A stretch of 64,000 nt of DNA, from positions 243,622 to 307,621 of the forward strand of contig NZ_FRCT01000003.1 of NCBI RefSeq assembly GCF_900143025.1. The letters run 5' to 3'. The notes under the pieces are model-generated. The model ran no database searches. It had not been told where the DNA came from and saw only the letters and a program-made list of their open reading frames with translations. Source of the stretch: Ruminococcus flavefaciens. Its GTDB lineage: Bacteria; Bacillota; Clostridia; Oscillospirales; Ruminococcaceae. Made by a program: the position numbers and the translations under genes. Shown piece after piece: positions 16,428-24,521 of this stretch (its first letter is position 1; every line of letters starts with the position of its first letter).

Positions 16428-17189
16428 ATGACAGAAATAAAGCTTCTCCCCCTTGAAGAGTCCGACAGGGAGCAATTCATTAAAGATAATCAGGAAGCAT
16501 TTAATTACGGTGCTCTCGAAGAATTCGGACTGCGTGACGACAATTTTGAGGAGGACGGTGAGATAATCTCACGCAGGACTATAGAGGAGTCTATTAACGA
16601 GGGCTCTGCTTTCCGTATATTTCAGGACGGCAAAAAGGTCGGCGGTGCAGTTATAAAGACCGAATACGACCACGGTGAGCTCGAACTGCTTTTTGTTTCC
16701 CCTTCCGTACACAACAACGGTATCGGCTACGCTGCATGGTGCGAGATCGAGGATATGCACCCCGAAGTAGCTGTGTGGGAGACAATTACGCCATACTTTG
16801 AGACACGAAATATCCACTTCTACGTAAACCGCTGCGGTTTCCACATTGTTGAATACTTCTGCGAACAGCACAGCTTCCCGAACGAAGAAGACGGCAAACA
16901 CTCTGATATGTTCCGCTTTGAAAAAAGGCTGCCTGTTTCTCACGAAGCTTTACAGGAACAGATAAAGCGCGTCACTCACTACGAGGATATCATGCAGACA
17001 GCTCTGAAACTGAACGAAGGATCTCCCGAACTCCGCAAGCTGCTTATAGAGCTGCGGGCTTACTACGTAAGCGATGCGTGGAAACGTGACTTCACCTCCG
17101 ACGAAGCAGGTCTTTTCCCGAAGGAACTGAAACGTGGAGTTCTGTCTGAGGACGGTATCTATAATCTGCTGGAAGAGTACGATATATAG
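16428..17189 (+). CDS. GNAT acetyltransferase fused to DUF4298 domain
   Basis: A 253-residue two-domain protein. Residues 1-165 form a GNAT N-acetyltransferase: LELLFVSPSVHNNGIGYAAW is the acetyl-CoA loop and FYVNRCGFHIVEYF the last strands. Residues 175-253 match DUF4298, recognisable by DEAGLFPKELKRGVLSEDG and the ending YNLLEEYD. DUF4298 normally occurs as a free-standing protein, so the fusion is notable. GNAT enzymes acetylate amines on proteins or small molecules; the target here is unknown. The ATG follows AAAGGAG. It ends a three-gene group with the acyltransferase and the U32-like protein. Confidence 0.82.
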   Translation: MTEIKLLPLEESDREQFIKDNQEAFNYGALEEFGLRDDNFEEDGEIISRRTIEESINEGSAFRIFQDGKKVGGAVIKTEYDHGELELLFVSPSVHNNGIGYAAWCEIEDMHPEVAVWETITPYFETRNIHFYVNRCGFHIVEYFCEQHSFPNEEDGKHSDMFRFEKRLPVSHEALQEQIKRVTHYEDIMQTALKLNEGSPELRKLLIELRAYYVSDAWKRDFTSDEAGLFPKELKRGVLSEDGIYNLLEEYDI

Positions 17190-17394
17190 GCATCTGCTTA
17201 GTATAATGCCAAACATTTGAGGCTCAACCCTTGAAATCATATCTCTGATATGGTATAATGTATGCGAAACATTCATTATACATGATCTGATGCCCATGCA
17301 GATACGCCATCGGGCAATTGCCATAATGCTTTGCTTTTATGGTATAATTAAAAAGTATTGTTTTTATAACGATAAAAGAAAAGAGGAATTACTT

Positions 17395-18045
17395 ATGTCC
17401 AAAAATCATATGGAAAAAATAAAATGCCCTAAGTGCAATCATGAGTCAGAAATGATGGTCTGGGAAACTATGGACACTAAAACCGACCCTCAGATAAAAG
17501 CTATGATCAGAAACGGTGAGGCTTTTGCATGGCACTGTCCGCACTGCGATAACAAGTCCCTTATTTTCTATCCTACTCTCTATCATCAGGTAAGCGACAA
17601 GTATCTGCTCTGCTATGTCCCAGGTAATCCCTCATCTGCTGTTGAGCTTATGGATACGATCAATGAGAACAATGACAGCGGCTATAATTTTGATGACAGC
17701 TATACCAAGCGTGTTGTTTCCGATATCAACCAGCTCCGCGAAAAGCTTCTCATACTCGATGAAGGACTTGATGACCGTGTCCTTGAGATACTGAAGGTGT
17801 TCGCAATAGCTGAATTGCAGAAGAGCTTCCCTGACCTTAACGTTATGGAGATTTATTTCAACAAGGAAGATGACGGCTCACACTGCTTTGCTGTAAAGTT
17901 CGACAACAATGAATGGGGCAGAACAAATATTGACAAAAAGTCCTACGATCATGTTGCCGAGTCATTCAAAATACCTCTTTCTATCAATAATGAGTTTATC
18001 ATTGATACAGAATGGGCTATATCAGTAATAGAAAAAGAAATATAA
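17395..18045 (+). CDS. CpXC domain-containing protein
   Basis: A 216-residue cytoplasmic protein starting with a zinc-ribbon-like CpXC domain: IKCPKCNHESEMMVWE, then HCPHCDNKSLIFYPTLYHQ about 40 residues later, giving two CxxC pairs. The C-terminal half is acidic and unassigned. The ATG at 17395 follows GAGGAAT. The spacer upstream (17190-17394) contains two TATAAT-like boxes (near 17260 and at 17343-17348), so several promoters may act. The function of CpXC proteins is not established. No terminator is obvious after the stop. Confidence 0.82.
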   Translation: MSKNHMEKIKCPKCNHESEMMVWETMDTKTDPQIKAMIRNGEAFAWHCPHCDNKSLIFYPTLYHQVSDKYLLCYVPGNPSSAVELMDTINENNDSGYNFDDSYTKRVVSDINQLREKLLILDEGLDDRVLEILKVFAIAELQKSFPDLNVMEIYFNKEDDGSHCFAVKFDNNEWGRTNIDKKSYDHVAESFKIPLSINNEFIIDTEWAISVIEKEI

Positions 18046-18112
18046 GCCCTTTTTCTCTTTGGTAAATTTGCACATTTTTCGCAATATCATTCCGACATTT
18101 TTGTGAAAGCTC

Positions 18113-18141
18113 TTGATTTTATTTAAAAGATATGTTATAAT
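18113..18141 (+). promoter_or_regulatory. Promoter of the GGDEF gene
   Basis: TTGATT (18113-18118), 17 bp, TATAAT (18136-18141), 37 bp before the first ATG. Confidence 0.65.
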
Positions 18142-18177
18142 AATTATAACATCTATTCAACAGGGGGGAGAAGTCGT

Positions 18178-19245
18178 ATGATCAGAGAGGTTATACAGAT
18201 GAGTTACCTTATTATTGTTGCAAATATAACTCTCTTTCTGTTCCTATTATTCAATTCGACTGTAAGCAATAAAATAAAACACTGCTTTATGGCAGGTACT
18301 GCTATTTCTCTGATTATGCTGATATGCAATATTATTTCGTATACCTATCAGGGAACGGGTACTAACATCCTGCTTCTTAAAGTAAACAATGCTGTGAGCT
18401 ATTCTATCAGCGGTCCTGTTATCCTTCCGTTTATTTTTATTTCCGGTGTTATAGCAAAAAAAATAAAAGCTACCTTACAGGTGCTTGCTTTGATAAACTG
18501 CATTGTTTGTATTATAAGTATTTTCAACGGCTGCGTTTTCAGCTTTGATGAAATGGGCAACCAATCATTGAAAACATTTGCCGCTATACCTTTCATTTTC
18601 AGCTTAATGTACCTTTGTGTGCTGATATCGGCGTCATTTATAAAGTTCAGACTTGGACTGAGATTGGAAAGTATATTCCTTATGGTTCTCAGTATCGCTA
18701 TTTTTTCAGCAACTTTCCTCAATACATTCCTCCATTTCAAGTATCTTATAAGTGGAATGGCTGTTCTGAGCTGTGTGTTCTATTACCTTTTCTTTACTAC
18801 TCAGACACTTACGCGCGACGCTATGACAAATGCACTTAACAGACACTGCTTCTACAGAGATGTTCTTACAATGAAAAAGCACCAGATGTTCATTATATCT
18901 ATGGATCTTAACGGTCTTAAACAGATAAACGACAATCTCGGTCATGATGAAGGCGATAAAGCTATTCTTGCTGTATCAGAGAGCACTTTTGAAATTATTC
19001 CCTCAAGATGCAGATTTTACAGAATGGGCGGAGATGAATTTGAGATACTCTTCCCTTCTGCTTCACGTTCGGATACCGAGATAATGATGCAGAAAATAAA
19101 AGAAGCTGTTCACAGCAGAGGCTACAGTATAGCTATGGGCTGCGGCGAATATAAAAAAGGCATGGATCTTGACGAGCTTATCAAGGAGATCGATGCTATG
19201 ATGTATGAGGATAAGGCAAGAATGAAAGCCCTTCAGGGACTTTGA
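18178..19245 (+). CDS. Membrane-bound diguanylate cyclase (GGDEF)
   Basis: A 355-residue protein with six or seven hydrophobic helices (about 8-210) and a C-terminal GGDEF domain (about 212-350). The active-site loop is RMGGDEFEIL and the metal-binding strand is ISMDLNGLKQIND, so synthesis of c-di-GMP from GTP is expected. The second position of the usual DxD is Asn, but the Asp that holds magnesium is kept. There is no RxxD inhibitory site in the usual place. No EAL domain is attached. Two starts are possible: ATG 18178 after GGGGGGAG (preferred) and ATG 18199 after GAGAGG. It has its own promoter and terminator. The signal sensed by the membrane part is unknown. Confidence 0.92.
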   Translation: MIREVIQMSYLIIVANITLFLFLLFNSTVSNKIKHCFMAGTAISLIMLICNIISYTYQGTGTNILLLKVNNAVSYSISGPVILPFIFISGVIAKKIKATLQVLALINCIVCIISIFNGCVFSFDEMGNQSLKTFAAIPFIFSLMYLCVLISASFIKFRLGLRLESIFLMVLSIAIFSATFLNTFLHFKYLISGMAVLSCVFYYLFFTTQTLTRDAMTNALNRHCFYRDVLTMKKHQMFIISMDLNGLKQINDNLGHDEGDKAILAVSESTFEIIPSRCRFYRMGGDEFEILFPSASRSDTEIMMQKIKEAVHSRGYSIAMGCGEYKKGMDLDELIKEIDAMMYEDKARMKALQGL

Positions 19246-19260
19246 TGGATAATTAAAAAA

Positions 19261-19295
19261 GCGAGTTGTCGGAAATGCGGCAGCTCGCTCTTTTT
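19261..19295. terminator. Bidirectional terminator between GGDEF gene and LytTR operon
   Basis: GCGAGTTGTC pairs (with G-U) to GGCAGCTCGC. T-runs follow on the plus strand (CTTTTT) and on the minus strand (TTTTTT), so it serves both converging transcripts. Confidence 0.8.
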
Positions 19296-19358
19296 ATACT
19301 CTATTGTAAATGTGAAATATCATTCCCAGCTCTGTCATAGCAGAACAGGTAAAATCAG

Positions 19359-20663
19359 TTACTGACCTGCCGGCAGTATGACTTCAGCAGTAAAAATATA
19401 TCTGTTTCCTGCTTCTTTACAGGAAAGCTCTATAGTTCCTCCGCATTTCTCCAATGCACTGCGGACACTTTTCAAACCAAGTCCGTGATACTCTCTGTCG
19501 GATTTGCTCGATACCATATTCGGCGACACATCAACATATTCTGCACACGGATTGCTGATGCTGATGTAATAAAAGCTCCCTGTTCTTTTAGCAGTCAGAG
19601 TAATGATTCGGTCTGGTTCAACCTGTTTAGCGGCTTCGATCGCATTGTCAAGAAGATTGGAAAGCACCGTGCAAAGTGTCACAGCATTTATGTCAAGTCC
19701 TTTCAGAATACCTTCACATACAAGCTCTGTACCCTCTTTTTCGGCAGCGGCTCTTTTTTCGGTTATGATAGCATCAGCGATCTCATTGCCAGTAATATTG
19801 ACAGCCTGCGTGTCTGCAAAGCTTTCCGAAAGTCCTTTCAGGTATTTTCCCAGCTCTGTTGTTTTACCCGTTTCGTAAAGTCCGTTCATCACCGCGATAT
19901 GATTCTTCATATCGTGTCTGAGCATCCGCATTGCGGTATCGGCAGTTCTTGCCTGCTCGAAATGCTTTGCCTGAGCCGTCATGTATTTTTCACTCAGTTC
20001 ATTCATCTCACGGAAGCGTTTTGCCTGCTGCTGTTTTACCGAAAGCAAAAGCAGCACCGTTACCGACATCAGCATGAGTACCGAAGGTATAGCTGCTTCG
20101 GGCGAAACATCTGGGATATAATTCGACATCGAAAAGCTCCTGTCAATAATAGCAGTTCCCGAAAAAGTGATACTCGTCAGCAATAGCATTTGCAGCCTGC
20201 CAAGCGGTTCTCTGTCATCGCTGCAAACCAGCTGTTTCAGCAGAAAAACTGCTCCTGCCGAAATGATATATGCTGCAAAATAAAGCAACGTCTCAGCTGT
20301 AAAGCTTCTTTCCGTTCTATTTGATACGGAAAATACCGCTGTCTGCACACTGCTAATAAGACTAACGGAAAACATCTCCGCAAATATCAGCGAAAGCAGA
20401 TGATTTATGCTTTTATTGGTCAGAATAAAAAACATAGCAAACGTATGCAGAATATACAACTGTGTTGAATCGATACCGCCAAAGTACCGGTTTTGTATAA
20501 ATGATATGATACCGAATATCACGCCCGATAATACGTAAAACAGCGGTATGGATCTTATTTTCTTATAGAACAGATCATTCATCGTGATAAACGTACACAG
20601 ACTGAAAGCCGTACCGTACATGAGCTGTATCAGAAACGGTGTTAGCTGATATAGTTTTATCAT
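19359..20663 (-). CDS. GHKL-type sensor histidine kinase (AgrC-like)
   Basis: A membrane histidine kinase with about six hydrophobic helices (1-205), a short coiled linker, and an HPK10-type kinase region. The phospho-accepting histidine is in MLRHDMKNHIAVM (about residue 250). The GHKL ATPase has VLSNLLDNAIEA (N box) and GLGLKSVRSAL (G box). This is the AgrC/VirS/ComD class, which usually senses peptides and pairs with LytTR regulators, as here. ATG 20663 (MIKLYQ) lies six bases after AGGTG; GTG 20672 is too close to the ribosome site. It is the last gene of a six-gene operon, just behind its response regulator. Confidence 0.92.
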   Translation of the reverse strand: MIKLYQLTPFLIQLMYGTAFSLCTFITMNDLFYKKIRSIPLFYVLSGVIFGIISFIQNRYFGGIDSTQLYILHTFAMFFILTNKSINHLLSLIFAEMFSVSLISSVQTAVFSVSNRTERSFTAETLLYFAAYIISAGAVFLLKQLVCSDDREPLGRLQMLLLTSITFSGTAIIDRSFSMSNYIPDVSPEAAIPSVLMLMSVTVLLLLSVKQQQAKRFREMNELSEKYMTAQAKHFEQARTADTAMRMLRHDMKNHIAVMNGLYETGKTTELGKYLKGLSESFADTQAVNITGNEIADAIITEKRAAAEKEGTELVCEGILKGLDINAVTLCTVLSNLLDNAIEAAKQVEPDRIITLTAKRTGSFYYISISNPCAEYVDVSPNMVSSKSDREYHGLGLKSVRSALEKCGGTIELSCKEAGNRYIFTAEVILPAGQ

Positions 20664-20672
20664 AAGCCTCAC

Positions 20673-21383
20673 CTACCTTGCGTTAAGGCGAATATATTCA
20701 ACCAGCCGTTTTTTCATTTCATCAACATAGCTTTTGCTGACAGGGAGTATGACGCCGCTGTCAAGCTTTACCTCTTTTTCATTGCGGCTGACGATATGTG
20801 AAAGATTTACTATCACCGAACGATGTACCCTGCAAAAATGGTCGGAAACACCTTCGAGCATGGTCATCGCTTCAGTCATCTTCAGACGCATTTTATATTC
20901 TTTTTCCGATGTTATGAAACGAACGGTATTGTTATCGGCTTCGGCATAAATAATGCTGTCGGGTGAGATATAATATTCCTCGCCGTCTGATCTTATGCAG
21001 AGGTTCTTATTATCAGCAGTCAGCTGTCTAATGTCTTTAAGTGCCTGTGTCAGCTTTGCGGTTATAACAGGCTTTTGCAGGAATCTGAAAGCCCCTACCT
21101 CATAACCGTCCATGGCAAGCTCGGTATGGCTTGTCAGGAAGATCACAGGCAGATCGGCAGAAAACTCATGAAGCCTCTTTGCCGTTTCCATACCGTCAGG
21201 CTCAGGCATCTCAATATCAAGAAATACCGCGTCAAAACGCTTTCCCTTTTCAAATGCGGAAATCAGTGCCCGACCGCTCTCAAAGGCGGTGCATATAACA
21301 TCGAGGCTCTTGTAAAAAGAGGTTATCGCTTCGCATATCGCATTACGGAAGTATTTTTCATCATCACAGACAGCTATCCTCAT
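20673..21383 (-). CDS. LytTR-family response regulator
   Basis: A response regulator of about 236 residues. The receiver domain (1-120) has the acidic pair in IAVCDDE, the phospho-acceptor Asp in FDAVFLDIEMPEPDG, and the conserved Lys in LQKP. The LytTR DNA-binding domain (about 135-235) has YAEADNNTV, FCRVHRSVIVNL and LPVSKSYVDEM. LytTR regulators bind paired direct repeats of about 9 bp centred 21-22 bp apart near the -35 region. Such a pair is found at this operon's own promoter (26977-27007) and again at 49858-49884. ATG 21383 after AGGGTGA is preferred over the in-frame GTG nine bases upstream. Confidence 0.94.
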   Translation of the reverse strand: MRIAVCDDEKYFRNAICEAITSFYKSLDVICTAFESGRALISAFEKGKRFDAVFLDIEMPEPDGMETAKRLHEFSADLPVIFLTSHTELAMDGYEVGAFRFLQKPVITAKLTQALKDIRQLTADNKNLCIRSDGEEYYISPDSIIYAEADNNTVRFITSEKEYKMRLKMTEAMTMLEGVSDHFCRVHRSVIVNLSHIVSRNEKEVKLDSGVILPVSKSYVDEMKKRLVEYIRLNAR

Positions 21384-21425
21384 AATTATCACCCTGTTTC
21401 AGTATATCACATTATCTTTCCTTTT

Positions 21426-22100
21426 TCAAGACAGTATCCTGCCGTCACATAGCGTAATCACTTTGTCAGAATAAGCCGCACACTCTCCCGAATGAGTGAC
21501 CATAAGTATCGTAATGCCTTTTTCGTCGTTGATACGCTTGAAAAGCTCCATGATCTCAGTGCCGCTCTTGCTGTCAAGGTTTCCCGTTGGTTCATCTGCA
21601 AGGAGTATCTGCGGCTCATAAATGACTGCTCTTGCTATAGCACATCTCTGCTGCTGACCGCCTGAAAGCTGGTTGGGATAGCATTTTCGCTTGTCTGAAA
21701 GTCCGACTTTATCAAGTATATCATTCAGCCTTTCACTATTATCCTTTAATTTTTTCCCGTCCATGACAAGGGGCAGAAGAATGTTATCCTCAACAGTCAG
21801 ATTCTGAACAAGATTGAAAAACTGGAACACAAATCCCATTCCCTCACGCCGCAGCTTTGAAAGCTCCTTATCACGCATTCTTGAGATATCCTGACCGTTT
21901 ATGAATATCTCACCGCTGTCAGGCGTATCAAGTCCGCCAAGAAGATACAAAAGTGTTGACTTGCCGCTTCCCGAAGCTCCCATAAGTGATATGAATTCGC
22001 CCTTTCCAACAGCAAGTGACACATTATCCAGCACCTGTGTGCGATTGCCTTTAACTCCGAAGCTTTTGCAGAGAGCTTTTATCTCGATGATATTGTCCAT
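21426..22100 (-). CDS. ABC transporter ATP-binding protein (MacB/LolD/FtsE type)
   Basis: A 224-residue ATPase: Walker A GASGSGKSTLL, Q-loop FVFQFFNLV, signature LSGGQQQRCAIARA, Walker B ILLADEPTGNLDS, and H-loop VTHS. The PTGNLDS variant and size are typical of the MacB/LolD/BceA class that works with FtsX-like permeases in mechanotransmission or export rather than import. ATG 22100 follows AGGAGG. The partner permease ends 8 bp upstream, and the response regulator follows after 42 bp. Confidence 0.94.
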   Translation of the reverse strand: MDNIIEIKALCKSFGVKGNRTQVLDNVSLAVGKGEFISLMGASGSGKSTLLYLLGGLDTPDSGEIFINGQDISRMRDKELSKLRREGMGFVFQFFNLVQNLTVEDNILLPLVMDGKKLKDNSERLNDILDKVGLSDKRKCYPNQLSGGQQQRCAIARAVIYEPQILLADEPTGNLDSKSGTEIMELFKRINDEKGITILMVTHSGECAAYSDKVITLCDGRILS

Positions 22101-22108
22101 AATGCCTC

Positions 22109-24520
22109 CTATTCGCATTTGAGCTGTTCTGCTGTATTCATTCGTTTCAACGATAATATTGGTATCAGCACTGTCATTATCACTGAGGAGAACATTACCG
22201 CTAAAAATACAGCTATTCCGAAATAATCAAAGCTGATGGGAATTTTCATGTCAAGCTCAGAGAGGATCCGCACTATCATCATTATCACGAAATGCCCGAT
22301 ACACAAGTATATAATAACAGGTAAGAAAGCCGTCAGCATAGTTTCGCAAATCAGCATTTTTGAGATCTGACTTATACTCATTCCCTGTGAACGAAGCACA
22401 GCAAGCTCGTGTCTGCGCTGTTCAAAGCCAATAGTCTGCTGCCCCGATACTGAGATGACGGCAAGCAGGACTCCTATAACGGCAAGAGCGTCAAGCAGAC
22501 CTGTTATGCTATGAGATTCCTCGTCCATACGTGCATAATATTCCCCTGTTGTCTCAAATTCAGCACTTTTGTCGATGAGCTGTCGCTGCATTAGCTTGGT
22601 ATCCCCGTTTACAAGCAGCATTGACGGATAATCATGGTACACGCTTTTGTATGTATCCAGACTTATGACCGCTGCATTGCACTTCTGGTCGAAGTATACG
22701 CTGTCTATACCCGAGACCGCTGTAAATGCCAGTTTTACGGGACGGACAGTATTATTTTTCAGCGTTATCGTCACTCTGTCACCGTTATTTATACCGAGCC
22801 TTTTCATCATCTGCCTGTCAAGGGCTATCTCATCATCACTGAGTTTTTCGGGCAGATCTTGCAGTCCGCCGAACATCTCAAAGCTGTCATAGCCAAATAT
22901 GTTTATATTTGTCCGCTTACCGTTTAGCTCTGTAGTTTCGGAAGTATTGTAGATAAATTCTTTGCTGTCAGCACTAATTATGCCATAATACTCCGAACGT
23001 TCCGAAAGACCTGTTATAACAGCGTCACAGTTATAATTTCTGACCGAATACAGCTTTTCTGCCGAGCGTGAAAGTACATACAGCGAAGCAGTCATAATAA
23101 CAACAGCCGTACATATGACCGTTCCCGTGACTGCGGTCTTTTTGGTTCCTGACTGTATCAGAGCGAGCCTTACAACAGGAAGTGCGCTGCCGTTGGTATG
23201 CCTTGCCGTAAATGCGGAATTTGCGGATAATATCTTTGGCAGGATAAGGCATATGCCGATCACAAAACCTGCAAGTCCCATAAGCGAGAAAATAAAAGCA
23301 AAACTGCCGAAAAACAGAACAAACGCACTGAAAACACAAATAATTCCCACTGCTGTTGCAAAAACAGATGGTCGATAAACACTGTCCCTGCCGCCGAAAA
23401 TTATATCCCTTATGGACATTTCAGATGTGCATATGACAGACATCAGTGAAACAGCACAGCTCATCAACGCAGAAATCACCAGTCCGATAACAGGCACATA
23501 AAACGGCACATCAACACTTCCGCCCGCTCCGTCAATACCGGGTATCATATTCCCGAGGAGCATATCCTTCAGCGCATAGAAAAGTGCTGTCCCGATAATA
23601 CCGCCTATCAGTCCGTACAATGTACATTCGATCAAAAGTGTCAGAGAAGCCCTTCTTTTTTCCGCTCCGATACTGCGAAGCGTACCGACGACAGCAAGCC
23701 TTTCGGCAGCGATATTCTTTGAAAATGCCGATATGATAAACAGTATCATCAACAGTGTTACTGCAAAAATAACGAAAAAAGTTCTCGTCAGACTGCGGAC
23801 GCTGTCCTCGATCTCCTGTGTGCCTGTGACCTGACTGATATCAAGCTCGGGATATTTTTCTCTAAGTTTTTCTGCTGTTTCGTATTCCTTTCCGTCGGGA
23901 GCGTCAATGTATATTGTCGTTGCGGATATATCAGGTGATGAAAGAACTTTTTTCGCATTTTCAAAGGTGACGATAACTGTCAATGGCATGACAGAAAGAT
24001 CGTTTTTATTCAGAACTATTTCGCTTACCGTCAGCGTGATCTCTGAACCGTCTGCACATGGGAGCATCATCTTATCCCCGACTTCATATCCGAAACGCCG
24101 TGCAACCCCATAGCTGATAACAGCTTCGTCGTTATTCGGTGCTGTACACTTGGGAAGAAATCCGAATACTGCTGCCCGTTCTGTATCAACACCGAGAATA
24201 TAAATGTTTTTCTTCTGCACATATTTGAAATTACTGATATCATGCATCTGAAAATACGAATGAGCAAGGATAACAGGCAGGCTCTCGGTATCGGCAGGCA
24301 GTTTCGGAAGCTCGCTTATACCTTTTGCAGACTGCATTACTATGTCTGTTTTTCCCATTGAGCTTCTTATCATATCTTCCACTGCTGTCTCAGATGCAGT
24401 GCTTATCGTCAGACATAGAGAAAAAGTCAGCGAAACCGCCGAAAGACACAGAACGATAACCATAGTACGAAACGGCTTTATCGTGATATTGCGAAGCATT
24501 AATTTTATAAAGATCCGCAT
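22109..24520 (-). CDS. FtsX-like ABC transporter permease, 803 aa
   Basis: A large permease with a first membrane helix (about 18-40), a long extracytoplasmic domain (about 40-245), a group of helices (FFVIFAVTLLMILFIISAF and following), then a second half with another FtsX domain at the C-terminus (ALAVIGVLLAVISVSG and VMFSSVIMTVLIPILSL). The two-FtsX-domain, roughly ten-helix plan is like Firmicute MacB-related permeases used in export or envelope stress. The partner ATPase gene follows directly. It starts one base after the stop of the M13 peptidase gene; the ribosome site (GGTAAG) is weak, so coupling is likely. The substrate is unknown. Confidence 0.9.
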   Translation of the reverse strand: MRIFIKLMLRNITIKPFRTMVIVLCLSAVSLTFSLCLTISTASETAVEDMIRSSMGKTDIVMQSAKGISELPKLPADTESLPVILAHSYFQMHDISNFKYVQKKNIYILGVDTERAAVFGFLPKCTAPNNDEAVISYGVARRFGYEVGDKMMLPCADGSEITLTVSEIVLNKNDLSVMPLTVIVTFENAKKVLSSPDISATTIYIDAPDGKEYETAEKLREKYPELDISQVTGTQEIEDSVRSLTRTFFVIFAVTLLMILFIISAFSKNIAAERLAVVGTLRSIGAEKRRASLTLLIECTLYGLIGGIIGTALFYALKDMLLGNMIPGIDGAGGSVDVPFYVPVIGLVISALMSCAVSLMSVICTSEMSIRDIIFGGRDSVYRPSVFATAVGIICVFSAFVLFFGSFAFIFSLMGLAGFVIGICLILPKILSANSAFTARHTNGSALPVVRLALIQSGTKKTAVTGTVICTAVVIMTASLYVLSRSAEKLYSVRNYNCDAVITGLSERSEYYGIISADSKEFIYNTSETTELNGKRTNINIFGYDSFEMFGGLQDLPEKLSDDEIALDRQMMKRLGINNGDRVTITLKNNTVRPVKLAFTAVSGIDSVYFDQKCNAAVISLDTYKSVYHDYPSMLLVNGDTKLMQRQLIDKSAEFETTGEYYARMDEESHSITGLLDALAVIGVLLAVISVSGQQTIGFEQRRHELAVLRSQGMSISQISKMLICETMLTAFLPVIIYLCIGHFVIMMIVRILSELDMKIPISFDYFGIAVFLAVMFSSVIMTVLIPILSLKRMNTAEQLKCE

Positions 24521-24521
24521 C

